Of a stretch of DNA of 64,000 bases, positions 28,650 through 37,059 are shown piece by piece. A program made the position numbers and the translations under genes. Numbering within the stretch: the stretch's first letter is position 1; every line of letters starts with the position of its first letter. The notes beneath the pieces are model-generated. The model had not been told where the DNA came from. It saw only the letters and a list, made by a program, of their open reading frames with translations, and searched no databases. The DNA lies in NCBI GenBank assembly GCA_965226785.1, contig CBDDEC010000001.1:124001-188000 (forward strand), given 5' to 3'. This DNA is from CBDDEC01 sp965226785 (GTDB lineage: Bacteria; Chloroflexota; Dehalococcoidia; UBA2979).

Positions 28650-29795
28650 ATGCCAGCCACGCACCGCCGTACGCCGCTCGCCGAGCTCACGCGCACCATC
28701 GTCAGCCCACCGACAGCCTCGTATGCCGAGCATCGGGTGGCGGCCGAGATCCGCGCCTTCGCCGACGCCCGAGGGCTTGCCTACCGCGAGGATGAGTTCG
28801 GCAACGCCTACGTCGAGTACCACCGGGACCGGCGTCGCCCGCCGCTGGTCCTGGGTGCACACACGGACCACCCCGGCTTCGTCGTGACCGCTGTGCGAGG
28901 CCGGCGGCTGACGCTCGAGTTCCGCGGCGGCATCAGCGCTGACTACGGTCGCGGCGAGCCGCTCCGCATCTATTCCCCATCGCCAGGCGGCAAGCCGCGC
29001 GACGGCGGCCAGGCCGCAGTCACCTCGGTCGCCGGTCGTGCCCGCGTGCGCGGAGGTCCGAAGCGCATCGCGACGGCCCGCGCGACGCTTGCTGCGGGCG
29101 CGACCGCCGAGGTCGGCGATCTAGCGCTGTGGGACGTGCCGACTTGCTCGATCCGCGGCGACATCGTGCACGCTCGGCAGTGCGACGATCTGATCGGCGT
29201 CGTCTCTGTCCTCGCGACGATCGATCGGCTCTGGGCGAGCCGCAGCGATGGACACGTCATCGGGCTCTTCACGCGCGCCGAGGAGGTGGGCCTCTGTGGG
29301 GCGGCGGCTGTAGCGGGAGCGCACACGCTCCCCGAGGACTCGCTGGTGGTCGCGGTCGAGACCTCGTCGATGGCCGGGGGGCGCGCCGAGCAGGGCGGCG
29401 GACCGATCATCCGGGTCGGCGATGCGGTGCACATCTTCTCCAGCGCGATGACGCTGTGGATGACCGAGGTCGCCCGCGAGATCGGCAGCGAGGATCGGTC
29501 ATTCCGCTTCCAGCGCAAGCTGATGGACGGCGGCACCACCGAGGCCACGGCGTACGACCTCATGGGCTACACGACCGGCGCGGCGTGTGTGGCGCTGGGC
29601 AACTACCACAACGCCGGAGCGCGTAGCCGCGTGCGCGCTGAGACGGTGAGCTTGAGCGACATCGACGGCCTTGCGCGCCTGTTCGAGCGCATGGCGCGCC
29701 GCACCGATCGCTTCGCCGCGGCCCCAGAACGGGCCTCGAAGCGGTGGCGTCAGATCGCGCGTGAAGTAGCGCCCAGGCTGCGTCAGACGAAGTGA
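28650..29795 (+). CDS. M42/M18-like zinc aminopeptidase
   Basis: A 381-residue metallopeptidase of the M42 glutamyl-aminopeptidase group. Metal and catalytic motifs: VLGAHTDHPGFVV (first His-x-Asp), RQCDDLIGVVSVL (bridging Asp), FTRAEEVGLCGAAAV (Glu pair), VVAVETSS and FQRKLMDGGTTEATA. Length is normal. Start ATG 28650 has CTCGAGGGG upstream. It probably trims N-terminal residues from peptides. It is divergent from the RNA methyltransferase and convergent with the SRPBCC gene. Confidence 0.88.
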   Translation: MPATHRRTPLAELTRTIVSPPTASYAEHRVAAEIRAFADARGLAYREDEFGNAYVEYHRDRRRPPLVLGAHTDHPGFVVTAVRGRRLTLEFRGGISADYGRGEPLRIYSPSPGGKPRDGGQAAVTSVAGRARVRGGPKRIATARATLAAGATAEVGDLALWDVPTCSIRGDIVHARQCDDLIGVVSVLATIDRLWASRSDGHVIGLFTRAEEVGLCGAAAVAGAHTLPEDSLVVAVETSSMAGGRAEQGGGPIIRVGDAVHIFSSAMTLWMTEVAREIGSEDRSFRFQRKLMDGGTTEATAYDLMGYTTGAACVALGNYHNAGARSRVRAETVSLSDIDGLARLFERMARRTDRFAAAPERASKRWRQIAREVAPRLRQTK

Positions 29796-29805
29796 TCGTT
29801 CGAGC

Positions 29806-30228
29806 CTAGCGCGCCGCCGCCTCCAGCCAGTCCGCCGCAGCGTCGAGTTCGCTGCGCATCGCCCGACGGCGACGCCACGCGATCAGAGCACCGACCGCTG
29901 AGGCGGGGCGCTCAAGGACCCATTCGACCTCGGTCGTAAGCGCGTCGATGCGCCGGCAGTTGATCGCCTCGACCGCCCCGCCCTCGACGGCGGCCGTGGC
30001 GTAGACGCGGTACGGCTCGCACGAGGTGACCTCGAAGGCCTCGCGGCGGCGGCCGCCGGCGGCGCGCCAGAACTTCGCCCCGATCACGCAGGGGCCGCCG
30101 ACGTCGTAGTCGGCGGCGGTCGCGCTGCGCCATTGCGGGCTCTCACGCTCGTCGCTCAGAGCGTTGAACACCACATCGAGCGGGCGATCGATCGTGCGCG
30201 CGACCTCGATGCGCTGCCGTCGTGGCAT
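29806..30228 (-). CDS. SRPBCC-family protein
   Basis: A 140-residue START/SRPBCC-fold protein: VARTIDRPLDVVFNALSDER (first strand and helices), WRSATAADYDVGGPCVIGAKF, and late strands TSCEPYRVYATAAVEG and RIDALTTEVEWVLE with a C-terminal helix. The fold holds a hydrophobic cavity for lipids or polyketide intermediates; function unknown. It follows the luciferase-like gene by 23 bp. Confidence 0.8.
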   Translation of the reverse strand: MPRRQRIEVARTIDRPLDVVFNALSDERESPQWRSATAADYDVGGPCVIGAKFWRAAGGRRREAFEVTSCEPYRVYATAAVEGGAVEAINCRRIDALTTEVEWVLERPASAVGALIAWRRRRAMRSELDAAADWLEAAAR

Positions 30229-30251
30229 GGCAGCGCCCGGCGCGCGGGTCG

Positions 30252-31292
30252 CTAGACCTCTCCGACCGAGGGGATGGTGCGCAGTTCCTCGATGAGCTCG
30301 GTGATCTGGGCCGCCTCGTCTGGGTTGCGTGGGTCGGCGCCGAAGCCGATCTGCGTGTTGATGCCAGCGTACTTGTCGCGCATCTGCCCGGGCAGCTCGT
30401 CCCATGTCCCGACGACGCAGAACTCCTCCATCATCTCGTCGGTGATCACGTCGACCATGTCGTCCCAATGGCCCTCCACGGAGAGCCGGTGCAGGTGGGC
30501 CGCTTCGTCGTCCCATCCGTGCAGCTTCATCACGTTCGAGTAGGACCGCGTCGAGGCGTAGAAGGACAGCTGCCGGCGCGAGCGCTCACGCGCCGCCTCG
30601 ACCTCCTCCTCGTTGCGCCCGGTGACGATGAAACCGCCGCCGCGGATCTCGAGATCGGCAGGGTCCTTGCCGGCGCGGCGTGCGCCGTCGTGGACCGCCG
30701 GGATCAACACCTCGCTGATGTAGCGGAAGGTGCTGAAGCCGTGGATCGCGATGCCGTCGCAGACCTCGCCGGCGAGGCGGGCGTTGAACGGATTCACGGC
30801 GGAGACGATGACCTTGATCTCGGGATGCTCGATCGGCCCGGGATTGAAGAAGGGGCTCGTCAGCTTGTACTGGTAGTACTCACCTTCGTAGTGCGGCTTC
30901 GTGCCGTTCTGCCAGGAGTCCCAGATCGCGCGCATGCACTCGATGTAGTCGCGCAGCCGAGGCCCTGGCGGCGCCCACGGCACCGAGAACCGGCGCTCGT
31001 TGTGGCCTTTGACCTGCGTCCCGAGGCCGAGGACGAAGCGCCCGCCCGAGTACCTCGACAGGTCCCAGGCGAGGTTGGCGGTGATATGCGGCACGCGCGG
31101 GAAGGCGATTGCGACCGAGGTGGCGAAGCGCAGGCGCTCGGTGTGTTCGGCGACGAGCACGAGCGGCAGGAACGGGTTGTGCTGCGTCTCACCGACCGAG
31201 ACCTGGTCGTAGCCGAGATCCTCGAGTTGCCGGGCACGCTCTGGGATCGTGCCGAGGTCGCTCCCAATTCCAGTGCCCACGGTCATCGGCAT
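30252..31292 (-). CDS. LLM-class F420-dependent oxidoreductase
   Basis: A 346-residue luciferase-like monooxygenase or F420 oxidoreductase. The markers GYDQVSVGETQHNPFLPLVL, RLRFATSVAIAFPRVPHITA, and then SRYSGGRFVLGLGTQVKGHN fit the TIM-barrel cofactor site; EVCDGIAIHGF is in the C-terminal half. It belongs to a different subgroup from the 13260 gene. Start M-P-M at 31292 (ATG 31286 is also possible). It runs on the same strand as the SRPBCC gene. Confidence 0.92.
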   Translation of the reverse strand: MPMTVGTGIGSDLGTIPERARQLEDLGYDQVSVGETQHNPFLPLVLVAEHTERLRFATSVAIAFPRVPHITANLAWDLSRYSGGRFVLGLGTQVKGHNERRFSVPWAPPGPRLRDYIECMRAIWDSWQNGTKPHYEGEYYQYKLTSPFFNPGPIEHPEIKVIVSAVNPFNARLAGEVCDGIAIHGFSTFRYISEVLIPAVHDGARRAGKDPADLEIRGGGFIVTGRNEEEVEAARERSRRQLSFYASTRSYSNVMKLHGWDDEAAHLHRLSVEGHWDDMVDVITDEMMEEFCVVGTWDELPGQMRDKYAGINTQIGFGADPRNPDEAAQITELIEELRTIPSVGEV

Positions 31293-31304
31293 CAGTCGAT
31301 CTCC

Positions 31305-31928
31305 TCACTCCTTCTGTTCGAGGATTTCCCAGACCGCCTCCTCCGTCGAGGATCCACAGCGCCCCTCGCGCAGCAGCCGGACGACGAGGCGGCTGTCGTA
31401 GCCGCGTTCGGTCAGCGCGTCACGCAGTTGCTCGACCCGAGTCTGCAGGCCCAGCACCACGGCGAGCACGAACTCCCACTCGAGTGGGGTGCATCGCACC
31501 TCGCACTCGCCGACCTCGACGGGAACGAGAGCGTCCCAGAGGGCCGGGATGTCACGCGGCGCGAGCTGGTCGTAGACGCCGTGGAACACGGGGTCGGCGA
31601 AGACGAAGACAGGTACGCCGTGGCGCATGAAGTGCAGCCGCTTGCCCGGCAGGCGTTGCCCCTGTCCCCACTGCGCTTCGATCCCGAGCATGGCGCCGAG
31701 ATCGTCCGCTGCCGCCTCCGAGGTGATGAACTCGAGGTTGGGCGAGGGTGCTGCAACGTCTTGCATGCGCAGCGCCGCGGCGCCGATCAGCGCCCACGGG
31801 GCGTCCGGCGCCGCTTCCTCGAGCACACGCACGAGAGGCGGGATCAGCGTCGCGTCGCGTTCCCCCTCCGGGATCCGCGCATCGTCATGCTCTGGGCTGG
31901 TTCCGGTCACGCTGATCCCCGCTGGCAA
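31305..31928 (-). CDS. Nucleotidyltransferase-like protein of unknown function
   Basis: About 207 residues from a TTG start. APDAPWALIGAAALRMQDVA followed by LEFITSEAAADDLGAMLGI resembles the start of nucleotidyltransferase-fold proteins (antitoxin/MNT-like), which have G-G/A-x-A-x near the first helix and a D-x-D later. No convincing catalytic Asp pair is seen, so catalysis is doubtful. The C-terminal part is helical and charged. The start may be the GTG at 31910. It lies next to the luciferase-like gene. Confidence 0.55.
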   Translation of the reverse strand: MPAGISVTGTSPEHDDARIPEGERDATLIPPLVRVLEEAAPDAPWALIGAAALRMQDVAAPSPNLEFITSEAAADDLGAMLGIEAQWGQGQRLPGKRLHFMRHGVPVFVFADPVFHGVYDQLAPRDIPALWDALVPVEVGECEVRCTPLEWEFVLAVVLGLQTRVEQLRDALTERGYDSRLVVRLLREGRCGSSTEEAVWEILEQKE

Positions 31929-32089
31929 CGCCTCGATCGTCGGTCCTGCCGTCGGTTCCGACGTCGTTCCGAACGCTCGTGATGATAGCCAGCACGCCGC
32001 CTACACCCCACTACCGGCGTGGCCCATCCGGTGCGGTGCGCTTGCGAGCGGGATCGCTGGCGTGTGACTATCGAGGCGCTGGAGGACAC

Positions 32090-32752
32090 GTGCCGAAGCA
32101 GGTCACCAACGTCGCCTCGGACGACGCGCTCACGACGATCTACCGCCTCTCGCACGACGAGGAGGAGGAGGTCATCGCCGCGCGTGTCGCGGAGCGGCTG
32201 GGCACGAAGCCGGCCTCGGTCGCCGGCATGCTCTCTCGCCTCCGCCGCGACCGCCTCGTGCGCGTCGACAACAAGAAGCGCATCGCGCTCTCCGCCTCCG
32301 GGCTACGCCGCGCCGAGCAGATGGTGCGACGCCACCGCCTCGCAGAGTGCCTGCTCGTCGAGGTGCTTGGCCTCGAGTGGTGGCGGGCGTACGAGGAGGC
32401 GCACCTGATGGAGCACTCGATCTCGGACGTGACCGAGCCGCTGATCGTGGAGATCCTGGGCGATCCGAAGCTGTCGCCGTTCGGCTATCCGATCCCGGGG
32501 AACGGTCGCGCCGAGTCGCTGTCGCGCACGAGGCTGAGCGAGCTCGCCGACGGCACCGCGACGACCGTCGAGCGCGTCTACGAGGAGGACGAGGACCTGC
32601 TGCGCTTCTTCCACGATGAGGGCATCGTCCCCACCGCCCCGGTCCGCATCATGGAGGTCGCCCCGTACCGAGGCACGATGACCGTCAACTTCGGCAACGC
32701 CGACCTCGTCCTTGGGATCGAAGCGGCGCGTCAGATCTGGGTGCCGGACTAG
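32090..32752 (+). CDS. DtxR/MntR-like metal-dependent transcriptional regulator
   Basis: A 220-residue protein. The N-terminal winged helix (ERLGTKPASVAGMLSRLRRD as recognition helix) is followed by the DtxR dimerisation domain with the family spine RRAEQMVRRHRLAECLLVEV then WRAYEEAHLMEHSISDVTEP, which contains His and Glu residues of the metal sites. The C-terminal SH3-like domain is FeoA-like (TAPVRIMEVAPYRGTMTVNF). Start is GTG 32090 with GGAGG upstream. Fe or Mn responsive repression is likely. The CC/Se-type gene lies 70 bp downstream. Confidence 0.9.
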   Translation: MPKQVTNVASDDALTTIYRLSHDEEEEVIAARVAERLGTKPASVAGMLSRLRRDRLVRVDNKKRIALSASGLRRAEQMVRRHRLAECLLVEVLGLEWWRAYEEAHLMEHSISDVTEPLIVEILGDPKLSPFGYPIPGNGRAESLSRTRLSELADGTATTVERVYEEDEDLLRFFHDEGIVPTAPVRIMEVAPYRGTMTVNFGNADLVLGIEAARQIWVPD

Positions 32753-32822
32753 TGCTGACGCCGTGCGCGTCGAGGTGATCGGCGCTACGCGACATAGGCT
32801 GGATGCGATCTAGGATCGGTAC

Positions 32823-33128
32823 ATGGCGCAGCAGCTCGACATCCAGTTCAGCGACGAGGCGCTCGACCTCGTGCGTGACCGGGGCGGCGTGGCAGCGCTG
32901 GACTTCATACCACCCATCGGGTGAAGCGGCGTCGTCGAGGTGTCGGTCGACACCTACCTCAAGAAGAAAAACCTAGCGCGCTATAGCCGTGTGCAGCACG
33001 GGGACATCGAAGTCCTCGTCACGCCGGTTCTGGCAGAGTGGGCGACTCGTGTCGAAGTGGCGGCGAGCCGCTTCCTGCTCTGGAAGCGGTTCGAGGTGTG
33101 GGCGGACCATCGCCACCGCCCGACCTGA
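32823..33128 (+). CDS. HesB-like/CC-Se motif short protein, probable selenoprotein (TGA at 32922)
   Basis: Reading through TGA gives 101 residues. FSDEALDLVRDRGGVAALDF at the N terminus and the TYLKKKN and EWATRVEVAAS segments resemble a short HesB/IscA-like family, some of whose members carry selenocysteine in a G-[CU]-C/S-G motif. Here PPIG-TGA-SGVVEVSVDTYL puts TGA at codon 34 in that position. Both halves keep a family-like pattern, including the C-terminal RFLLWKRFEVWAD. A perfect 7-bp hairpin with GGTC loop lies 14-31 nt after TGA. ATG 32823 is in frame but lacks a strong ribosome site. A terminator follows at 33142. Confidence 0.7.
32938..32955 (+). promoter_or_regulatory. Putative bacterial SECIS hairpin in the CC/Se-type gene
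   Basis: AGGTGTC and GACACCT form a perfect 7-bp stem around the tetraloop GGTC. The first loop G is 21 nt after the TGA. Compactness, position and the G-rich loop are as expected for bacterial SECIS elements; E. coli fdhF also has GGUC in its loop. Confidence 0.6.
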
Positions 33129-33141
33129 GCGCACTGACATC

Positions 33142-33160
33142 GGCCCGCCGTCGGCGGGCC
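33142..33160 (+). terminator. Hairpin terminator between CC/Se gene and metE
   Basis: GGCCCGCC and GGCGGGCC, 8-bp stem, loop GTC, followed by TCCTCC. It lies between two convergent genes (ends at 33128 and 33198) and can serve both. Confidence 0.6.
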
Positions 33161-33197
33161 TCCTCCAGACTCGGTCTCGGCGGAACGCCCGCGAGGG

Positions 33198-35522
33198 TTA
33201 CGCCGTGACCGCGGCCCGCTCGCGCAATCGCTGGGCGGCGGCGACGAGGTGCTCGAGCGAGGGGACCGTCTCCTCGTAGCGTCGTGTCTTCAGCCCGCAG
33301 TCGGGATTGACCCAGATCAGCCGTTCCGCCACGCGGTCCAGCGCCTGCTCCAGCCGGTGCGCCATCTCCTCGGTCGGCGGGACGCGCGGCGAGTGGATGT
33401 CGTACACACCGAGGCCGATGCCCTTGTCGTACTCGAAGTCGCGGAAGACCTCGAGCAGCTCGGCGTCGGAACGCGAGTTCTCGATCGAAATGACATCGGC
33501 ATCAAGGTCGCTGATCGCCTCGATGATGTCGTTGAACTCGGCGTAGCACATGTGCGTGTGGATTTGTGTGTCGTCGCGGACGCCGGACGCGGCGAGCCGG
33601 AAACAGGCCACCGACCAGGCGAGGTAGGCGGTCCAGTCCGACTGCCGCAGCGGCAGGCCTTCACGCAGCGCCGGCTCGTCGATCTGGATCACCTGGATGC
33701 CCGCAGCCTCGAGGTCCACGACCTCGTCGCGGATGGCCAGCGCGATCTGGCGGCAGGTCTCGGCCCGCGGCTGGTCGTCGCGGACGAAGGACCAGTTGAG
33801 GATCGTGACGGGCCCGGTCAGCATGCCCTTCACCGGGTGCGAGGTCAGCGACTGGGCGTACGTCGCCCAGCGCACGGTCATCGGCGCGGGCCTCGAAACG
33901 TCGCCGAAGACGATCGGTGGCTTCACGTAGCGTGAGCCGTACGACTGCACCCAGCCGAAGCGAGTGAACGCGAAGCCATCCAGCTGCTCGCCGAAGTACT
34001 CGACCATGTCGTTGCGCTCGGGCTCGCCGTGCACGAGAACGTCGAGGCCGATCTCCTCTTGGAGCCGGATCACGCGCTCGATCTCCGCCTCGATCGCCGC
34101 CTCGTACTCCTCGGTCGCGATGTCCCCGCGGTTGTGGGCGCGTCGCGCGCGTCGCAGTTCCGGCGTCTGGGGGAACGAGCCGATGGTCGTGGTCGGGAAC
34201 CGAGGCAGTCGGAGCCGCGCGCCCTGGGCCGTCTGCCGCTCGAGGACGCTCCCCGGCCGCGAGTAGTCCTCGGCGCCGGTGGCGAGTAGGCGCTCGCGTA
34301 CCGCGCGGTTGTTCGTGCGCTCGGCCGTGCGGCGCGACTCGAGCGCTACCTCGTTGGCGGCGAAGCTCGCGGCAACAGCCGCCTCGTCCCCTTCGAGGGC
34401 ACGCGTCAGGGTCGCGACTTCGTCGATCTTCTCGTTCGCGAAGGCGAGCCACGACCGCAGCTCGTCGTCCAGGTCGCTCTCGCGGTCGAGCTCGATCGGG
34501 ACGTGCATCGTCGAGCAGGAGGTCGAGACCAGCAGGCGATCGACGCCCACGATGTCCCGCAGTTCCTCAAGCGTGGCGCGGGACGCGCCGAGGTCGTTGA
34601 TCCAGACGTTGCGCCCATCGACGACGCCGGCGGCGAGGTGCTTGCCGCGCGTGCCGTGGCGGCGCACCAGGTCGAGGTTGCGCTGCCCGCGGACGAGGTC
34701 GAGGCCCATGCCGTCGATCGGGGCGTTCAGGAGCGTGTGGTAAGCCGTGTCGACGTCGCCGAAGTACGTCTGCACCAGCAACTTCGCGCTGCCGCTGGCC
34801 GCAGCGAGCCGTTCGAGGGCTGTCGCGAGTGCGTCGAGCTCCTCGCGGGTGCGGTCCTGGACCAGCGTGGGCTCGTCAATCTGTATCCAGGCCGCACCGG
34901 CGGCGGCTAGGCGGCCCAGCAGCTCCTCGTACACGGGCAGCAGGGCATCGAGGAGGCTGAGGCGGTCGAACCCGTGGTCGACCTCGCCGTCCTCGCCGTG
35001 AACCTTGCCCAGCAGAAGGTACGATACCGGGCCGAGCAGCACCGGCATGGTCTCGATGCCCGCTTCGCGCGCCTCGAGGTACTCGTCGAGCGCCTTCGTC
35101 GAGGTGAGGGCGAAGCGCTGGTCTGCGGTGAGTTCGGGGACGATGTAGTGGTAATTGGTGTCGAACCACTTCGTCATCTCCATCGCTGTCACGTCGCGGG
35201 TCGCGTCCTGCTCCCCGCGCGCCATCGCGAAGCACAGATCGAGGTCGATCGTCCGCGACTCGGCGTCCCAGCCGTAGCGGGCGGGCACGGCCCCGACCAT
35301 CGCCGACGTGTCCAGCACCTGGTCGTAGTAGGAGAAGGTGTTCGACGGGATGAGGTCGATCTCCGCGTCGCGCATGCGCTCCCAGGCCTCGAGGCGAAGC
35401 GAGGCGCCGGTCTCGAGCAGATCCTCGCGGGTGACGCGCCCGTCCCAGTAGCGCTCGGTCGCGCGCTTGAGTTCACGGCTGCGGCCGATGCGCGGATAGC
35501 CCACGATCGTCGATTGGGTCAT
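33198..35522 (-). CDS. metE: Cobalamin-independent methionine synthase
   Basis: A 774-residue MetE transferring methyl from 5-methyltetrahydropteroyl-polyglutamate to homocysteine. N- and C-terminal barrels: the N domain starts with IVGYPRIGRSRELKRATERYW; the C domain has LPRFPTTTIGSFPQTPELRR, the zinc-site HMCYAEF (His, Cys) and NPDCGLKTRRY (Cys). Length is normal. It is oriented toward the hairpin at 33142. Its 336-bp upstream region (35523-35858) shows no recognised riboswitch. The organism also carries a B12-dependent ribonucleotide reductase, so both B12-free and B12-using routes are present. Confidence 0.96.
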   Translation of the reverse strand: MTQSTIVGYPRIGRSRELKRATERYWDGRVTREDLLETGASLRLEAWERMRDAEIDLIPSNTFSYYDQVLDTSAMVGAVPARYGWDAESRTIDLDLCFAMARGEQDATRDVTAMEMTKWFDTNYHYIVPELTADQRFALTSTKALDEYLEAREAGIETMPVLLGPVSYLLLGKVHGEDGEVDHGFDRLSLLDALLPVYEELLGRLAAAGAAWIQIDEPTLVQDRTREELDALATALERLAAASGSAKLLVQTYFGDVDTAYHTLLNAPIDGMGLDLVRGQRNLDLVRRHGTRGKHLAAGVVDGRNVWINDLGASRATLEELRDIVGVDRLLVSTSCSTMHVPIELDRESDLDDELRSWLAFANEKIDEVATLTRALEGDEAAVAASFAANEVALESRRTAERTNNRAVRERLLATGAEDYSRPGSVLERQTAQGARLRLPRFPTTTIGSFPQTPELRRARRAHNRGDIATEEYEAAIEAEIERVIRLQEEIGLDVLVHGEPERNDMVEYFGEQLDGFAFTRFGWVQSYGSRYVKPPIVFGDVSRPAPMTVRWATYAQSLTSHPVKGMLTGPVTILNWSFVRDDQPRAETCRQIALAIRDEVVDLEAAGIQVIQIDEPALREGLPLRQSDWTAYLAWSVACFRLAASGVRDDTQIHTHMCYAEFNDIIEAISDLDADVISIENSRSDAELLEVFRDFEYDKGIGLGVYDIHSPRVPPTEEMAHRLEQALDRVAERLIWVNPDCGLKTRRYEETVPSLEHLVAAAQRLRERAAVTA

Positions 35523-35858
35523 GCGGCGCCCTCCGTTGCGGTCGTCAAGGTCAGGCGATCCGATGCGCCGACCGGCTCACGGCCGCCCGGTCGAGGGGGT
35601 CCGTACGCGGTGCTCGTCGTTCGGTTCGTACGTTGTGTGTGTTTTGCGAATCCTCGTGCGGTGTCCAGTCAGATGGACGCCTGGCGGGTCACCCGATCGT
35701 ACGGCGGCTCGGCCGTCGAGGCTAGTTTCCAGCGCTGTGCAGCCCGCCCGATTGGCCTCGAAGGGTCGCTGTTCTGTGCATCACGAAGGCCGCGCGTGAG
35801 CGCGGCCTGCAGTAGCCCGCCAGCGCCAGCGGGCGTTCGGGTCGACCGGAGCCGACCT
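35523..35858. other. Intergenic region upstream of metE
   Basis: 336 bp without a supported gene. I see neither a SAM- nor a cobalamin-riboswitch signature (no AGAGGTG or GCCACTG-type boxes). It holds a 9-bp hairpin at 35787-35808 and GCCCGC-N8-GCGGGC at about 35814-35833, which may be a leader or terminator structure. The rest appears featureless. Confidence 0.5.
35787..35808 (-). terminator. Hairpin downstream of the 35859-36182 gene
   Basis: AGGCCGCGC and GCGCGGCCT, 9-bp perfect stem with a GTGA loop (TCAC on the minus strand). On the minus strand it follows the gene ending at 35859 by about 50 bp, with TTCG after it. Confidence 0.5.
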
Positions 35859-36182
35859 CTAGAAAGGCGCGCTCCCGTGCCCGAGGACTTCGACGCGTTC
35901 CATCGCGCGCACGCCGCTCAGGTCCATCTGCACGCGGCCGTAGGAGCGGATGTCGCCCATCTCGCCGGAGTCGAGGCGAAGCGTATACGCCGCCTCGGCG
36001 CTCGGCAGATGGTGATCAACGGCAGCCGGTGCTTCGACCCGGCCACCCCAGCGCACGCCACGACCTCGTTGCGTCAACTTCCAGAGCGAGGCAGCGACCT
36101 CTGCAATCACGCCGCCGTTGGCATCCAGCAGCTCAGCGCGTCCATGCCACTGAGCTGCGTGCCCTGTTGAGAACCCCACCAC
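35859..36182 (-). CDS. Hypothetical protein
   Basis: 107 residues from GTG 36182, with AGGAGGTG on the minus strand about 6 nt upstream. It reads like a beta-rich single domain (WHGRAELLDANGGVIAEVA, WGGRVEAPAA, AAYTLRLDSGEMG, YGRVQMDLSGV) with alternating strands and no membrane segment or cysteine pair. It weakly resembles small DUF4873-type domains, which I cannot confirm. No function is assigned. Confidence 0.6.
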   Translation of the reverse strand: MVGFSTGHAAQWHGRAELLDANGGVIAEVAASLWKLTQRGRGVRWGGRVEAPAAVDHHLPSAEAAYTLRLDSGEMGDIRSYGRVQMDLSGVRAMERVEVLGHGSAPF

Positions 36183-36286
36183 AAGTGCACCTCCTGCGCA
36201 CCACCGCCCATGGGCGGTCCCGGGGACGGCCTCAGCATAGCGATTTCTGCGGAGCCGGTTGTGACGTTCGGAACGCTAGGAGGGCT

Positions 36287-36466
36287 TCAGGTTCGGGGCG
36301 ATCGACTGAAGTGGCCTGCGGTGGCGAGCGCCGCCGCGCCGCCGAGGATGCAGAGCCCGGCTCCGCTCCAAGCGCTGTCGTTGGCTGCTGTCACCGCGAA
36401 GATGAGCCCGAGTACCCCACCGAGCGAGGTGAGGCCGAGCACCAGTCGATTCAGGGCTGCTTCCAC
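36287..36466 (-). CDS. Small two-helix membrane protein
   Basis: A 59-residue frame from GTG 36466 with GAGGCAGG about 9 nt upstream. Two hydrophobic segments lie at about residues 5-28 (LNRLVLGLTSLGGVLGLIFA) and 36-52 (GAGLCILGGAAALATAG), followed by a short polar tail HFSRSPRT. The frame is open further upstream to a TAG, so the start is uncertain. It lies between a hypothetical and the EF-Tu-domain gene on the same strand. No known family recognised. Confidence 0.4.
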   Translation of the reverse strand: MEAALNRLVLGLTSLGGVLGLIFAVTAANDSAWSGAGLCILGGAAALATAGHFSRSPRT

Positions 36467-36565
36467 GAGATTGAACCTGCCTCGGCGGGTTGGACCGGCG
36501 GCAGCGACTGCTGCGCTGCGTGCCAGTATGGAGCCACCGGATCCTTCAAGAGCTGCGGTCCGCCT

Positions 36566-36820
36566 CTAAGGGTCGACGCGAAACACGTGGTCGCCGCCAC
36601 GGCACTTCTCGCCGACCACGATGCCGACCGAGTCGCCGGCTCCGGCTTCCTCGACGTCCGTGTTGTCGATCTGCATCGACTCGACGGCGTGGGTGAGGTC
36701 CGTGGTGTGCCCCTTCACGCGGATCGTGTCGCCGATGGCGATGCGGTCCGTCAGACCGATCCCGACGACGCCGATGCGGTCGAAGTAGTGCTCGACCCGT
36801 CCGACCTCAACTTCCGCCAT
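36566..36820 (-). CDS. Translation-elongation-factor-like domain protein (EF-Tu domain II type)
   Basis: An 84-residue protein beginning MAEVEVGRVEHYFDRIGVVG, with the beta-barrel pattern of translation-factor domain II: strands IGLTDRIAIGDTIRVKG, then DLTHAVESMQIDNTDVEEAG, and AGDSVGIVVGEK. There is no GTPase domain. ATG 36820 follows GGAGGGAG. Proteins of this kind are annotated as elongation-factor-like; their task is unknown. It is divergent from the TetR gene. Confidence 0.75.
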   Translation of the reverse strand: MAEVEVGRVEHYFDRIGVVGIGLTDRIAIGDTIRVKGHTTDLTHAVESMQIDNTDVEEAGAGDSVGIVVGEKCRGGDHVFRVDP

Positions 36821-37059
36821 GGCTCCCTCCTCGTCCGAGGCAGCGCTCTCGCCGGTGGTTCCGGCGGCCGCCTTCGAGAGCTGCCTGTGCACAGTGTGGC
36901 ACTACGCGGCAAGCGCCGCTCACAACGGAAGTCCGGTCGCGGCGAACAGAGGTCCGGCGACGGCTTGCTTGACGGCCGGTGCGCGTATGCTGGACTCGTC
37001 TCGCCTCGACTGGGCGCTGCGGATGGGGCGCCAGCAAGGACGTGGCAGAGGTTCTCGCG

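Noticed and set aside
26660..28699. Long reading of the maf frame back to 28699
   Set aside because: Only the part from GTG 27238 shows Maf homology; upstream is a shadow of the RNA methyltransferase.
35523..35858. SAM or cobalamin riboswitch before metE
   Set aside because: No conserved boxes were found on the minus strand.
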